Positions 8,778 through 19,500 are shown, counted from the stretch's first letter. The stretch is DNA of 64,000 nt from Alloprevotella sp. Lung230 (GCF_014385435.1 NZ_JACSUD010000015.1:1-64000), one strand, 5' to 3'. The notes: a model not told the origin generated them from the letters alone. Numbers and translations are program-made.

Positions 8778-8808
8778 TTGTCGGAGCAAGAAGAAAGACC
8801 TACTTTTG
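8778..8808 (+). promoter_or_regulatory. Promoter of the methyltransferase gene
   Basis: TTG (8778-8780), 20 nt, TACTTTTG (8801-8808). The spacing fits the Bacteroidota consensus, and it is about 52 nt upstream of the ATG at 8860. Confidence 0.65.
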
Positions 8809-8859
8809 CAGCAGATTTATCCCATATCATATCTACGATTTTCAAACTTTCAAGTACTC

Positions 8860-9675
8860 ATGGAAGCAAAATCTCTTTCTGCCATTCCCGAAACCATGCT
8901 CATCCCCCTTTGGGCAAAAGCCACCGAACAAAATCGCCACTGCCCCATCCTCGTAGACAAGACGGCTGCCGATATCATCTCTAAAATAGACTACGACTTC
9001 TCGCGTTTCCGCAATGCCACTATGTCGCAGGTGGGCTGTTGCGTCCGTGCCGCCCTCATCGACCGGGAAGCGCAACAGTTTCTGACACAGCATCCCGATG
9101 CCGTCGTCATCCAGCTCGGGGCAGGGCTCGATGCGCGCTATCAACGCTTGGGACAGCCGGTCTGCACGCACTGGTACGACCTCGACCTGCCTGAAGGCAT
9201 TGCTTTGCGCAGGGAATACATCCCCGAAAGCGAACACAACACTTACCTCTCGCTGTCGCTCTTCGACGAAACGTGGATGGAGCAACTCGCCCAACAGCAC
9301 CGCCCGACCCTCATCATCATCGAAGGCGTGTTGATGTACTTCGACCGAGCCGAAGTGCAGGCCTTCTTCACGACCTTGTGCCGGCACTTCGATCGGGCCA
9401 CGGTGCTGATGGACATGCTGGTCTATTGGGGAGTAAAGCACAGCAAGCGCCACGATGCCGTCAACAAAACCGATGGAAAAAATGTCTTTCGCTGGTCAGA
9501 ACTTCATTCCGAAACCCTCGAAACGTGGCACCCCCACCTGCATCTGGGCAGGGAATATTTCATGAGCGACCACGACCAAGGGCGCTTCCCCTTCCTCATG
9601 CGACTACTCTACAAGTTGCCCTTCTTCTACCGCCGCGGCAACCAACGCATCATCCGTCTCGAAATCCAACCGTGA
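8860..9675 (+). CDS. Class I SAM-dependent methyltransferase, leucine carboxyl methyltransferase-like
   Basis: 271 residues from ATG 8860, placed about 50 nt after a consensus promoter; the longer frame to 8668 overlaps that promoter and is rejected. The SAM motif VIQLGAGLDARYQRLG (about residues 78-93) is the form found in the LCM/PPM1 family (V-x-L-G-A-G-L-D-x-R), as are the acidic YDLDLPE and the LIIIEGVLMYF motif (post-II region). In bacteria these proteins methylate carboxyl or hydroxyl groups of small molecules; the substrate here is unknown. It stands alone, divergent from htpG, with repeat DNA downstream. Confidence 0.8.
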   Translation: MEAKSLSAIPETMLIPLWAKATEQNRHCPILVDKTAADIISKIDYDFSRFRNATMSQVGCCVRAALIDREAQQFLTQHPDAVVIQLGAGLDARYQRLGQPVCTHWYDLDLPEGIALRREYIPESEHNTYLSLSLFDETWMEQLAQQHRPTLIIIEGVLMYFDRAEVQAFFTTLCRHFDRATVLMDMLVYWGVKHSKRHDAVNKTDGKNVFRWSELHSETLETWHPHLHLGREYFMSDHDQGRFPFLMRLLYKLPFFYRRGNQRIIRLEIQP

Positions 9676-9690
9676 TATGCGCTTTGGCAC

Positions 9691-9955
9691 TCACGCGTGC
9701 GCGCGCACTCCCCTACAATAGTCAGTGTTTTTATCCTTCACGCCTTCACCAGAAGGATAAATCCCTGATAAGCAACCAGATATGGGTGAAGGCAATCCTC
9801 AGAAAGCCTTCACCCCTCTTTTTCTTCTCCTTCCCTTTTTCCGAGCAAACAAGCACCTATTCCTTTCACCATAAGTCGTTGATACAGAAGGTTATTGTCC
9901 ACCGGGTGAAGGCAGTGAAGGAAAAATGCAGGGACATAGTGTAGTGACGCGCGCG
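9691..9955. repeat. Palindromic core repeat, copy B
   Basis: The left arm TCACGCGTGCGCGCGCACTC and CTACAATAG pair with the right arm ATAGTGTAGTGACGCGCGCG. The inner arms are CCTTCACGCCTTCACC (about 9735-9750) against GGGTGAAGGCAGTGAAGG, with an inner hairpin GGGTGAAGGC ... GCCTTCACCC at about 9784-9815. It has the same organisation as copies A, C and D but is diverged in the spacers. Confidence 0.75.
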
Positions 9956-10028
9956 TAAGGCCATCACTTCTTCCTCCGAAAGAGAACTCGGAAGAAAGAG
10001 AATTCGGAAGAAGGGTAACGTTCCGTTT

Positions 10029-10180
10029 CAACTACCTCAGAGGTAGTTTTTCCTACGTCAGAGGAAAATCAAACTACCTCTGAGTTTTGTTTTGAGTGAT
10101 CCACACCCCCGAAGTGTTAAATCAACGTTAAAGTCGATAGCCAGTGGCTGAAATGGAAAGCGAGATGTCTATATAGTAAC
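10029..10180. repeat. 21-bp repeat array and conserved tail module of copy B
   Basis: Three 21-bp units of the CTACCTCAGAGGTAG type (about 10029-10090) are followed by GTGTTAAATCAACGTTAAAG (10117-10136) and GAGATGTCTATATAG (about 10161-10175). The same tail occurs in copies C and D, showing the three modules travel together. Confidence 0.7.
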
Positions 10181-10213
10181 AGGGGGGACAACTACAGAGG
10201 CAACTACAACAAC

Positions 10214-10409
10214 TAAGTAGGTCTTCAAAATTAATCGTTGTTTTCTTCATCGTAAGATGTGCTCTACTTTGAGACCCTCTTTGTTTCCCTTTTCCGTCAT
10301 CTCGCCTTTGTTCATCAGTCGTGTAGCCCGCTACACTCCTTCTTCGCAAAGACAAGTTGACGAAAAATTGAAACAAATAGAGTATCAATTCATTTCGAAC
10401 ACCTACTTA
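10214..10409. mobile_element. MITE-like element, full-length copy M3
   Basis: 196 bp from TAAGTAGGTCTTCAAAATTAAT to TTCGAACACCTACTTA, in the opposite orientation to M1 and M5. The internal hairpin GTGTAGCCCGCTACAC is intact. It is the only full-length copy not touching a coding region; it lies between copy B and the tRNA promoter. Confidence 0.8.
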
Positions 10410-10435
10410 CCCTTTCAAACTTTTCATCCAAAAGC

Positions 10436-10466
10436 TTGGTTATTTCAGAAAAAAGAAGTACTTTTG
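10436..10466 (+). promoter_or_regulatory. Promoter of the tRNA operon
   Basis: TTG (10436-10438), 20 nt, TACTTTTG (10459-10466); about 108 nt upstream of tRNA-Leu. Confidence 0.65.
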
Positions 10467-10573
10467 CACTCGCAATTAGGAAGCAACATGAGTTTGTCAG
10501 CCTAAGGCACTCTCTTCAAGAAGAAAATAAATACCCCCTTATTTTTCTATATTCTTGTAGTGAGTGATAGAAT

Positions 10574-10657
10574 GGAGAGGTGGCGGAATTGGTAGACGCG
10601 CTACTTTGAGGGGGTAGTGTCAATTGCGACGTGGGAGTTCGAGTCTCCTCCTCTTCA
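10574..10657 (+). tRNA. tRNA-Leu (anticodon GAG)
   Basis: Acceptor GGAGAGG pairs with CCTCTTC (one G-U pair). A leucine-type D arm reads GCGGAATTGGTAGACGCGC, the anticodon loop is CTTTGAGGG in a CTAC-type stem, a long variable arm follows, and the T arm is GGGAGTTCGAGTCTCCT. CCA is not encoded. Confidence 0.95.
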
Positions 10658-10669
10658 CTTCTTTAGTTT

Positions 10670-10742
10670 GCGGAAATAGCTCAGTTGGTAGAGCACAACC
10701 TTGCCAAGGTTGGGGTCGCGAGTTCGAGTCTCGTTTTCCGCT
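10670..10742 (+). tRNA. tRNA-Gly (anticodon GCC)
   Basis: Acceptor GCGGAAA pairs with TTTCCGC; D arm TAGCTCAGTTGGTAGAGCA; anticodon stem-loop CAACCTTGCCAAGGTTG; T arm CGAGTTCGAGTCTCG. It follows tRNA-Leu by 12 nt, so one transcript is likely. Confidence 0.96.
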
Positions 10743-10756
10743 CTCAAATGAGTGAA

Positions 10757-10786
10757 CGTGCTAAAACAAGGTTTTAGCACGTTTTT
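10757..10786 (+). terminator. Terminator of the tRNA operon
   Basis: Stem CGTGCTAAAAC / GTTTTAGCACG with loop AAG, followed by TTTTT. Confidence 0.9.
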
Positions 10787-10848
10787 CTTTTCCGCTCACC
10801 TTTCGGAAATCTCCAGCAATGCCTGAAGTCTCACCGGTAAAAAAGCAA

Positions 10849-10876
10849 CCGCCCCACTTCTGCCGAAGTGGGGCGG
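10849..10876 (-). terminator. Terminator of the GH85 gene
   Basis: Stem CCGCCCCACTTC / GAAGTGGGGCGG. On the minus strand it is followed by TTGCTTTTTT, and it lies 32 bp past the GH85 stop. Confidence 0.85.
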
Positions 10877-10907
10877 TCTTTGTTAGCACGCGAATGCGGT
10901 GAGGAGA

Positions 10908-13900
10908 TTAGTGCTTGATGAGCTTAACGGTGCGCACCAGTTTGCCATCACGTTCAACGCGGAGGAGATAAGTGCCCGGAGTGCCGAGACGGAGGCTGAC
11001 ATTGTTACCCTGGGCAATGTTGGCTGCCTTTTGGGCCACCATCTGTCCGGCAACATTGTAGAGCGAGATGTTGTAGCGGCCGGCTTGTTCAAACTCAACC
11101 AAAACATTTTCGCCAACAGTTACGGCCTTGAAATCACCCATCTGAGCAGTTTCGATACCGCTGATACCTGTGCCGACTTTGACCACGGAGAATGTCTTAC
11201 TGTCGCTACCCAAAGCATTGGAGAGCGTGAGGGTTACATCGTAAGTGCCATCCTTGGCAAAGGCAATCTTAGCAGAACCGGCTTGGTCATTGCCCGTGGC
11301 ATCGGTAATGGTGGCTTTCTTCGCTGTCCAGCTGGCAGTGGTTGTTACGGGGAAGGCAGTACCTGCAATGAAGGGACATCCGGAAGTATAGGTAGGTTCT
11401 ACCCAGTTGATGTTGCCCTGACCTTCGCCACCGGAAGCTACGTAGTTATGCAAACCTGCATCAACCGTGAGGGTACCAACAGATTTGAACTTCTTATCAG
11501 CAGCCTTATCCTCAAATGTCCAGAGTGCAGCGAGACCTTCGGGGAGCGCTTCCTTCTTGAGGGTCTTCATCGAAGTTTGAACATCGGCATTGGTAATAGC
11601 CCTGTTCCAAACTTGGAAGTTGTCGATGACACCATCAATACCTGCACGGCCGTGGGCTGTACCACCTGCGGCAAGTACCATGCCATTCGTAATCGCGTAG
11701 ACATCAGATTCGAAACCAACGGGGGTAGTCTTTTCCGCGCCACCATGCTTCCATTTCGTTACTTCTTGTTTGATACCATTGACATAGAAGTCGGAACGGA
11801 AAGCACCACTGGCGTCATACTCGAAGTTGTAAGCGAGGTGCACCCAGTTGCCTACGGGGAGTTTGGTATTACCAAAGGTGTATTGCAACTCCTTATTATT
11901 GGTCGCATCAGTGCCACGGAACGTGTAACTACCGATTGTACCATCTTGGTTGAGAGAGGTCCAAATCCAGCCCCAGTCAGTCTTGGGCCATCCATCCTTC
12001 TTGCTGGCTACGCTGAGAAGTTGCGTGGATCCTGCGGAAAGCTTGTTGATCTTGAGCCAGTAGGCCACACCGAAACTCTTATTGCCTACCACGTTGATAT
12101 CGGCAGCAGGAACACCGAAGCGTTCTTCTTTGAGTTCTACACCTTGAGAGCCGGAACCATCGGCTTCGCGGCCGGTGTAGGCAAACTGAGCAGCTTCATT
12201 GACTTTAATCTCGATGTTGGAGGTTTCACCGTTGGCGGTGAGCGTCTTGATTTCGGGGAGAGCACCCACTTCCTTGCCGGAGATCTGAACGAAGGAGGCA
12301 AATTCACGAGTGGTTTCCTTACGGCCTGTAGAGGTTTCTTCGTTACCTACCAGCTGGAGCGTGTAGCTACCCACATTGGCTAAACCAGGCACTTGAACCT
12401 TATTGCCCGTTCCGGTGAAGACCACAGCGCCATTGGCATCAAGCAGTTTCCAAGTTCCGTCTTCATGGAGAGGATCAATGTAGCTCATTTCGAAAGCTTC
12501 GTTGGGCTTGATGGTCTTTTTGTTGATTTGTATATCGTCGCTATAAGCGTAGTCGGTCGCTTCGAGGAACTCTGTCCAAGTAATGGCCGATTCTGTCTTA
12601 TGGTCGAGTGAGAGCGCCGAAACACCCAGTTTAACTTTGGCTTTTGTTTCGGTCAGTTCAAGAGGAATGTTGTAGTACATTGCAGCCCAAGAAGTGGTTA
12701 CGCCCATCAGTACGGGAGCCTTACCTTCTTGTTGAGCATAGATCTTGAACATAGAGGTCTTCACATCGCTATTGTAGCAAGGTTCACCGGCAGCTTTGTT
12801 GTTCTGCATATTGAAGATGAGCTTCGCATCGACACCACTACGACTGAAAGCAAGCAGCTTAGAAGAAGTGATTTCAGGAGCGTTGGGAGTAGCTACAGCC
12901 ACAGAAGGACGAGAGAGAGAGAATTCACCCAAGTAGAAGTCGAGGTTGTCGGCATTCTCGAGGTGAAGCGCAACAAGTGCCAACTTCTTACCATTGAAAG
13001 CGTCGGTAAGGGTGAACTTCTTTTCTACCCAGACATCCTCATCGGCTTCGTGAGTCGTTGTGAGCACATTGAAGTCGCTTTCGTTAATTACGGTGCCTTC
13101 CGCGCCTTCGGCTGTGAGAGCCAGGCGTACATCTGCCTTACCACTCTTCACCTTGTAGCGCAGTGTAATCACATCGCCTGTGGCAAGGGCATATTGAGTT
13201 TTGAAGAGGTGCAGATACTCATTGGCAGAAGTACCATTGATGCGCAAGCTGGAACCACCCATATAGGCTTCATCCCAAGAGAATTCTGCGTTCAGTCCAT
13301 TGGCCACCACATCGCTGCTTTCACGACCGAGTACCTTGTTGGCAAACCACCAGCGCCAAGTGGGCAGGTAGTCTTGCACACCAATGTTGTACCATTCGCG
13401 ATTGTTCTGCTGCTTACCCATCCAGTTGAAGTACTTACCATTACCCAAGTTGAAATAGGTGATGAAAGGTTCTTCAGCCAAATCCCAAGACAATGTGGAA
13501 CGTGCAGACATCATGCTCGACATACCGGGGAAGTCGAAGTTGTCGGCATTGTACTGGAGCGAGTTCTTCATCGCGGGGTTATTGGCCGGGTTGCGCGTAC
13601 CGCCGGTGAACCAGCGTTCGGTGCGCAGCATATACGTGCGTTGCTTGATGTCGGGAGTTGATCCCTTTTCACCACGGCTCTCCCAGAACATATTCTGAGT
13701 GTGCGCTCCCCAAAGACCGATAGAGATGGGATAATCTTTAAGCAGCGTCCAGTTGATACCATTCTTCGGCTCACCTCCCTGCATATTTACACCTGCATAA
13801 AGATAGAGAGGATCACGATTGATGCTCTTGGCGTATTTTACGGAGTTATCCAAGAGCCATGTTTTACTCCAGTTGTAGTTAAAGAAGAGAGATGCTGCAG

Positions 13901-14663
13901 GCTTGCCATCTTTACCGAAGTTGTCGTCGTTGTGTGTACCAAGCCCGTTGTCAAACATGATAGAGCCCTGGTCATTCGTGCCATCGTACCACATGTTTTC
14001 AAAGATGGGGTTCTTGTCCTTCATTTTTTCATTCAGGGCAACGTGGAACTCACGAATAGCCTTAGTAGGAGCATAGCCACCGCCATATTCAGAGTTGTAG
14101 CCAAAGCCATCTACACCGTAATAGTTGAGGAACTGAGCAGCTTTGTCTGCACCAGCCTTGCTCATCTTTTCCAAACATTCCTTCCAAGAATAGGCCAAAG
14201 AACCATAAGGGATGCCGGCGACAGAAGTGACTGCCACACCATTCTTGTGGGCTGCATCCAAGAAGGCAGCAGGAACGCGGCCGAGTGGTGCAGACCAGTT
14301 GCCCCAGTGGTCAACGTAGTTCCACATGGAAAAGACTTCGCTGTCGAAAATGCCATTGGGCAGAGCGTTGGTCTGAGGGTCATTTACCGGAACCCAAGCC
14401 ACAAGACGCTTGTCAATGGTGGGATCGATGCCCAAACGCACCTGTGTGGCATTGTTGCGGAAGTGCTTGCGCGGCTTCACGCGAGAGATGAAGAAGTTGT
14501 CGTCTTCTGAGATTTGGCTACCGGGCGTCCATTTGGTGAGTTCTTGACCAAATTTTTCGCTGCTGTAGCCCCACGTGATGTAGCCATCTTTGAGGTGTTG
14601 AGCACGACCATTCATGGCCATCATAGCCAATACGGATGAGATGAGTAGAGTTGCTTTTCTCAT
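10908..14663 (-). CDS. Secreted GH85 endo-beta-N-acetylglucosaminidase with LamG and T9SS sorting domains
   Basis: 1251 residues. It hydrolyses the chitobiose core (GlcNAc-beta-1,4-GlcNAc) of protein N-glycans, releasing the glycan at the cell surface. A signal peptide occupies residues 1-21 (ends NGRAQ). The GH85 TIM barrel spans about 25-420, with the catalytic Asn-x-Glu pair at N190/E192 in GVDGFGYNSEYG. A beta-sandwich region follows. A LamG-like concanavalin fold lies at about 850-1055, a PKD-like domain at about 1085-1165, and a type IX secretion C-terminal sorting domain at about 1180-1251 (ISLYNVAGQMV ... GTYLLRVERDGK). It is the last gene of susC-susD-GH85 and is separated from susD by a hairpin that may lower its expression. 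It is longer than many GH85 enzymes because of the appended domains. Confidence 0.92.
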   Translation of the reverse strand: MRKATLLISSVLAMMAMNGRAQHLKDGYITWGYSSEKFGQELTKWTPGSQISEDDNFFISRVKPRKHFRNNATQVRLGIDPTIDKRLVAWVPVNDPQTNALPNGIFDSEVFSMWNYVDHWGNWSAPLGRVPAAFLDAAHKNGVAVTSVAGIPYGSLAYSWKECLEKMSKAGADKAAQFLNYYGVDGFGYNSEYGGGYAPTKAIREFHVALNEKMKDKNPIFENMWYDGTNDQGSIMFDNGLGTHNDDNFGKDGKPAASLFFNYNWSKTWLLDNSVKYAKSINRDPLYLYAGVNMQGGEPKNGINWTLLKDYPISIGLWGAHTQNMFWESRGEKGSTPDIKQRTYMLRTERWFTGGTRNPANNPAMKNSLQYNADNFDFPGMSSMMSARSTLSWDLAEEPFITYFNLGNGKYFNWMGKQQNNREWYNIGVQDYLPTWRWWFANKVLGRESSDVVANGLNAEFSWDEAYMGGSSLRINGTSANEYLHLFKTQYALATGDVITLRYKVKSGKADVRLALTAEGAEGTVINESDFNVLTTTHEADEDVWVEKKFTLTDAFNGKKLALVALHLENADNLDFYLGEFSLSRPSVAVATPNAPEITSSKLLAFSRSGVDAKLIFNMQNNKAAGEPCYNSDVKTSMFKIYAQQEGKAPVLMGVTTSWAAMYYNIPLELTETKAKVKLGVSALSLDHKTESAITWTEFLEATDYAYSDDIQINKKTIKPNEAFEMSYIDPLHEDGTWKLLDANGAVVFTGTGNKVQVPGLANVGSYTLQLVGNEETSTGRKETTREFASFVQISGKEVGALPEIKTLTANGETSNIEIKVNEAAQFAYTGREADGSGSQGVELKEERFGVPAADINVVGNKSFGVAYWLKINKLSAGSTQLLSVASKKDGWPKTDWGWIWTSLNQDGTIGSYTFRGTDATNNKELQYTFGNTKLPVGNWVHLAYNFEYDASGAFRSDFYVNGIKQEVTKWKHGGAEKTTPVGFESDVYAITNGMVLAAGGTAHGRAGIDGVIDNFQVWNRAITNADVQTSMKTLKKEALPEGLAALWTFEDKAADKKFKSVGTLTVDAGLHNYVASGGEGQGNINWVEPTYTSGCPFIAGTAFPVTTTASWTAKKATITDATGNDQAGSAKIAFAKDGTYDVTLTLSNALGSDSKTFSVVKVGTGISGIETAQMGDFKAVTVGENVLVEFEQAGRYNISLYNVAGQMVAQKAANIAQGNNVSLRLGTPGTYLLRVERDGKLVRTVKLIKH

Positions 14664-14719
14664 AGCATGTTGATGTTTAAGTATTCAACAAAGTTGGTTA
14701 GTTGTAGTGATAAAAGAAA

Positions 14720-14765
14720 GAGAGGCTTCTGCACAGAGCCGATTGCAACTATGCAAAAGCCTCTC
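14720..14765 (-). terminator. Intercistronic hairpin between susD and the GH85 gene (terminator or attenuator)
   Basis: On the minus strand GAGAGGCTTTTGCA pairs with TGCAGAAGCCTCTC across a 16-18 nt loop, and a T-rich run TTTCTTTT follows. No clear promoter lies between it and the GH85 start, so it is probably a partial terminator that sets the susCD:GH85 ratio. Confidence 0.65.
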
Positions 14766-14780
14766 CGTTAAAGGTTTCGA

Positions 14781-16571
14781 TTAGAAATTAGGGGCATTGA
14801 CGTCCCACCACAAGCGAGTGGACTGGAGGTCTTCACCACCTAAGGCATTGAGACCCGTAGCCTCGATGTTGCCCTTGGTGATGGGGTCGGTGGCATTCCA
14901 AGGAATGCGACGGATAAGGTCGCCATATTGGAGCGAACCATCACCATCATCGGCATTGAGCACAGGGAAAAGCTTGGGATAGCCCGTGCGACGAAGTTCC
15001 GTCCAAGCTTCTGTGGAGAGGGGGAAGAGAGCAATATACTTCTGAGTCATGATCTTTTCGAGTTTCACTTCAGGCGTATCACCATCATTCCACTTCACAC
15101 CTACTTTCGTCACCGAAGGCCAGTCTTCACCACCCATGGGGTCTTTTTGGACGTAAGCCGTAGGAGTTTCTTTCTTGAGATAGTCTTCGATGAGCTTGCT
15201 ATAGGGGCTGCTGCCGATGAGAGAGGGATCTTCCACGTAAGCGTGGCGGACACCTTCATTGTAGAAATGTTCGGCAGTGCCGCCCATGTTCCAACCGCGC
15301 AAAGCACCTTCGGCACGCAAGAAGCAGACTTCGGCGTACTTCACGTAGTAGAGAGGAGCATTCTGCATCACATCGAACGCAAAGGAGGAGTAGCGTCCAT
15401 ACTGGTTGCCCGATGATTTCTTGCCTTCGCCCACGAACGTACCTACGCGAATACCCACAATGCGATCATTGTCGGGCGTCACTTCTTTCTTGCTATTCGT
15501 GATTTCGCCACTATTGTTTTTCCACAAGTAGTGGGTGGTGGGATGATCGAGGCTCATGAGGAGAGATTCCAAGGAGGCGCTCAGGCGAGAGTCGTCCCAG
15601 TTGACCATAATTTCGGCCAAGGCGTGCTTACCGCCCATCTTCTTGACAAAGATACCGTGTTGATCATTGACACTCTCTATCACACCACTCTTCACAGCCT
15701 CTTCTGCCCATTTCTTTGCCGTTTCGGGCTCTACTTTCACGATGTGCATCGCCATACGTAGTTTGAGCGAGTTGGCCAAAGCAATGTAGCTGCGCATACC
15801 TTCAAAACCACGTTCGCTGTCGAGATTGCTTTCATTGTAGGTCATGCAAAGGTCGGTGATACCTTCTTTGTACCAATCGGGGCGTTTGTCATAGGCTTTG
15901 AGTGTAGCCACGATGGTATCAATGTTTTGCACGATGCCATGGTAGATGGTCTTCAAGTCGTTGTAGACTTTCGGATTTTGCGAGTTCTGCTTATCTTCAA
16001 GGTAAGTGAACGGACCTGCCATGTCTGCACGTTCTTGTGCACCAATGCAATAGTAGAGCAGGTTGATGGCTTTCATTTCAGGGATGCTGTCCGACATGGG
16101 ATGGTGCAGAATGGGCATCAACGCATTCTTAGCCCCTGTGTAAGCTCCGAAAGGCCCACCATTGAAGTCGTCGGATACACGATAACTGGAAGTGAGACGA
16201 CCACCGAAGTTGTGAGGGACAACGAGATAGCCTGCATAGGCATCCGGACCGAGCGTATAGAAGAACTGATAGTTGTGAGGGCTGGAAGGCACTAAGCCCC
16301 AATTTTCAGTCTTTCCTCCACGCAATAAGCATTGAGCGGTTTTGCTCTGAGGATAAACATCTTTTTCGAGCACTTCGCGTGCTTTGGCGAATCCCTCTTT
16401 GCTCACCTGCTTGTGGTAGTCGATGACATCGACATTGCCCACATAGACCGTATTGTCGATGGTACGATCGTTCACTTGCATCGAGTCGAGAGGATCATCA
16501 TAGTCCATACATGACTGCACGCCAAGAGTGGCGCACGCCAAAAGACCAATGGCATAGATATTCTTGTTCAT
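14781..16571 (-). CDS. SusD/RagB family glycan-binding outer-membrane lipoprotein
   Basis: 596 residues. It forms the surface lid of a SusCD importer and binds the oligosaccharide released outside the cell. A lipoprotein signal ends at C21 (LGVQSC), followed by an acidic MDYDDP stretch, the usual surface-export signal in Bacteroidota. The sequence has the TPR-like SusD fold with the C-terminal motifs YAEVCFLRAEGALRGW and AWTELRRTGYPKLFP typical of the SusD-like/RagB family. It starts 21 bp after susC ends. The GH85 gene downstream points to N-glycan as ligand; this is inference from context. Confidence 0.93.
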   Translation of the reverse strand: MNKNIYAIGLLACATLGVQSCMDYDDPLDSMQVNDRTIDNTVYVGNVDVIDYHKQVSKEGFAKAREVLEKDVYPQSKTAQCLLRGGKTENWGLVPSSPHNYQFFYTLGPDAYAGYLVVPHNFGGRLTSSYRVSDDFNGGPFGAYTGAKNALMPILHHPMSDSIPEMKAINLLYYCIGAQERADMAGPFTYLEDKQNSQNPKVYNDLKTIYHGIVQNIDTIVATLKAYDKRPDWYKEGITDLCMTYNESNLDSERGFEGMRSYIALANSLKLRMAMHIVKVEPETAKKWAEEAVKSGVIESVNDQHGIFVKKMGGKHALAEIMVNWDDSRLSASLESLLMSLDHPTTHYLWKNNSGEITNSKKEVTPDNDRIVGIRVGTFVGEGKKSSGNQYGRYSSFAFDVMQNAPLYYVKYAEVCFLRAEGALRGWNMGGTAEHFYNEGVRHAYVEDPSLIGSSPYSKLIEDYLKKETPTAYVQKDPMGGEDWPSVTKVGVKWNDGDTPEVKLEKIMTQKYIALFPLSTEAWTELRRTGYPKLFPVLNADDGDGSLQYGDLIRRIPWNATDPITKGNIEATGLNALGGEDLQSTRLWWDVNAPNF

Positions 16572-16592
16572 GATAATGTTGCGATATTAGGA

Positions 16593-19500
16593 TTAGAAAT
16601 TGAGCTTGACATTCACACCAAAGGAGCGGGCAGAGGGGAGGTTGAAGATTTCGAAACCGCCCAAGCCGTTGGCAGTAGAGAGAGAAATGTCGGGATCGAC
16701 GGGAGCATCCTTGTAGAAGAAGAAGAGGTTGCGTCCGATGGCCGATACGCTCACATTCTTACCTTCGCCCAAGAGGTTGCGCCAAGTGTAGCCCAAAGAA
16801 AGTTCACGAAGACGGAAGTTGGTGGCGTTATAGATGTAGTCGATGGCGCTACTGCTACCCACGGCTTCGTAGTACTTACGACCATTCACGATGTCGCGAC
16901 CTTCGTTGATCGAAAGTCCCCATGAGCCATCAGCAGCTTTGAGACCGGTGGCTTCAGCATGACGACGAGCATCTCCTGTGCGCTTCGACACTCCCAAACG
17001 GTCGAGATAACCTTCGGTGAGCGATACCACTTTTCCGCCAATGCGACCATTGATGAGAAAGTAGAGCGAGAAATTCTTGTAGGAGAATGTATTGCTCCAA
17101 GAGAGCTGTACGTTGGAGTTCATATTACCTACATTCAGCCCAAAACGTTCACCGCCTTTGTCGACACGCACATTGCCTGCAGAGTTGACATAGCGCTTCT
17201 TACCATCGAATGAAGGCTGACCTTGGTCGTTGATGTAGATGTCACCAGCCTTGTGGACAAGCGTACCATTGCCATCGGAATTGAGCTTGCCGTTGGCATC
17301 ACGGTAAACGTCATCGCGCCAGCGAGTGTAGTCGTTGACATACATTTCGCCATAAGGACGGCCCACTTTATAATTCACCTGCACCTTACCACCGGCCACT
17401 GTGATGGCCATTTCCTTGTTGCGGCCATCTTCCACATAGGTCTTCTCGATACGGTTGTGGTTGTAAGAGAAGTTTACACTCGTTTTCCAGCGAAGGCCGG
17501 GGATGATGTTGTTCCAGTCGTATCCCACCGTAGCTTCGATACCTTGGTTGCGGATGACACCACTATTCACCGGTTGCGACTTACCATTGGAAGCGGCGAT
17601 CGTGAGGTAAGAGTTGTGCATCGCTGCGTTGTAGTAGGTCAGGTCGATGTTCAGGCGATTGTTGAAGAACTGAGTTTCAACCCCCGTTTCGAAAGAACGC
17701 GTCTTCTCTGGAATGGGCCAGAAGTTGTTGTAACCCAGTACGCTGGCAGCACCGGTACGGGGGTCGATACGCACAGCATTGAAGAGGACGTTAGGAATGG
17801 AGTTACCCACCTCGGAGTAGCTGACACGATACTTCACATATTCGTCCTTCCAATTGAGAAGGCTTGAAAGGATGGCGTTGGCACCGAAGCCAAAGTAGCC
17901 ATAGTTGTCGGGCGTACCGAGGGCAGAGAATTGGCGGAAGGTGCGATACCAGTCACGACGATAGGAACCGTCTACATAGACCATATCGCGCCAACCTACT
18001 TGTGCGGTGAAGAGGGCTGCTTTGTCCCAGTTGCTCGAGATGTTCTTGCTCGTTACGCCGGCACCACCCGAAGAGGGGTCAAAGCGGTTGATGACAGTGG
18101 GCAGTTCTTTCAGCAAGTAGCCCTGAGAGGTGTCATATGTGGCGTTCGTGTAGGTGCTCACGTCCGTTCCCTTGATGATGTGCCCCACCCATCCGGCTGT
18201 TGCCGAAAGACTCCAATCTTGGATTTGCTTGTTGTAAGAAAGGAGGTAGTCGGTATAGATTTCGTTGGTGCGGCTGTTGGCCAAGTAGTAGGTTCCATAG
18301 TCGTTCATCGCCTGAGGTCCCCAGGTAGAGGCGTAAGTCTTGCCCTCACCATTGTACTTAGAATGGTCAATGCTCACACGCGCTTGGAAAGCCAAACCGT
18401 CGTAGATATCCACACGTCCTTGCAAACTGCCATAGAAGCGGTCGTCACGTGCGACACTGCGGTTCTGATTGAGCAGCCAATAGGGGTTGTTCTTTTCCGC
18501 CGTTTGGAATGCCCATTCTTGGAGCGGTCCGGCAAGTTGAGCGCGCCCACTCACCTCTTTATAGGCACCGGTCACTGGGTCAGCCATAAAGTAAGAACGT
18601 TCGGCCGACTGCCACTTACCTGCTGTCGAAAGGTGGTTGCGATAGTAGCCGAGGTCTACGTTGCGAGGCATCGTGTAGAGGTCGTAGAGGGGATTGCCCA
18701 CCGTACCACCACCTATGCGGTTGTTGGTTTTCGTCTGCACGTAGTTGGCATTGACGTCTATGTTTACTCGCTTCCAGAAGTTGTAACTTTGACGGAAAGA
18801 AAGTGTGTTACGATTGTAATTGTTGCTCTCCAACATACCATTGGAGTGCGAGTTGGCAAACGAGAAATAAGTCTTGATTTTCTCCGTACCACCAGAGAGA
18901 GAAACTGAGTTGTTGGCTGTCACGCCTGTACGGAAGAAGTTGTTGATATCGTCATTGGCAGAGTTGCGCAGGTGCACTTCGCGTGTGCCGCCAATGGTAG
19001 GTGCAGCGTTCACCGTAGCCGTATAAGCGCCACCACCGGGCATCTTGTCGCCCCAGCTGCCGAGCGTCAGACCGCTTGCCGTGACTTCAGCTCCATAGAG
19101 GTTTTGCACCTTGGGGGTGAGCAGTGGGCTTTCGAAAGTGATGTTGGAGGTGACATTCACATCGAGTTTGCCTTCCTTACCTTTTTTGGTCGTAATCATC
19201 ACCACACCATTGGCAGCTGCCGAACCATAGAGCGCTGCGGCATTGGCGCCCTTCAGCACGTTCATCGATTCGATGTCGTCAGGGTTGATCATGGAGAGAG
19301 GGTCGCTGCCTTCCGTAACACTCGAATAAGTGAGATTAAAGACATCGCTGGCCTGTCCGCGCACGTTGTTGGTCATGGGCACACCATCCACTACGATGAG
19401 GGGAGCATTGTTACCCTGAATAGATTTGTTACCACGCAGCGTGATTTTCGATGCACCACCGGCACCACCGGCAGAAGGCGTGATGGTCACACCCGAGATT

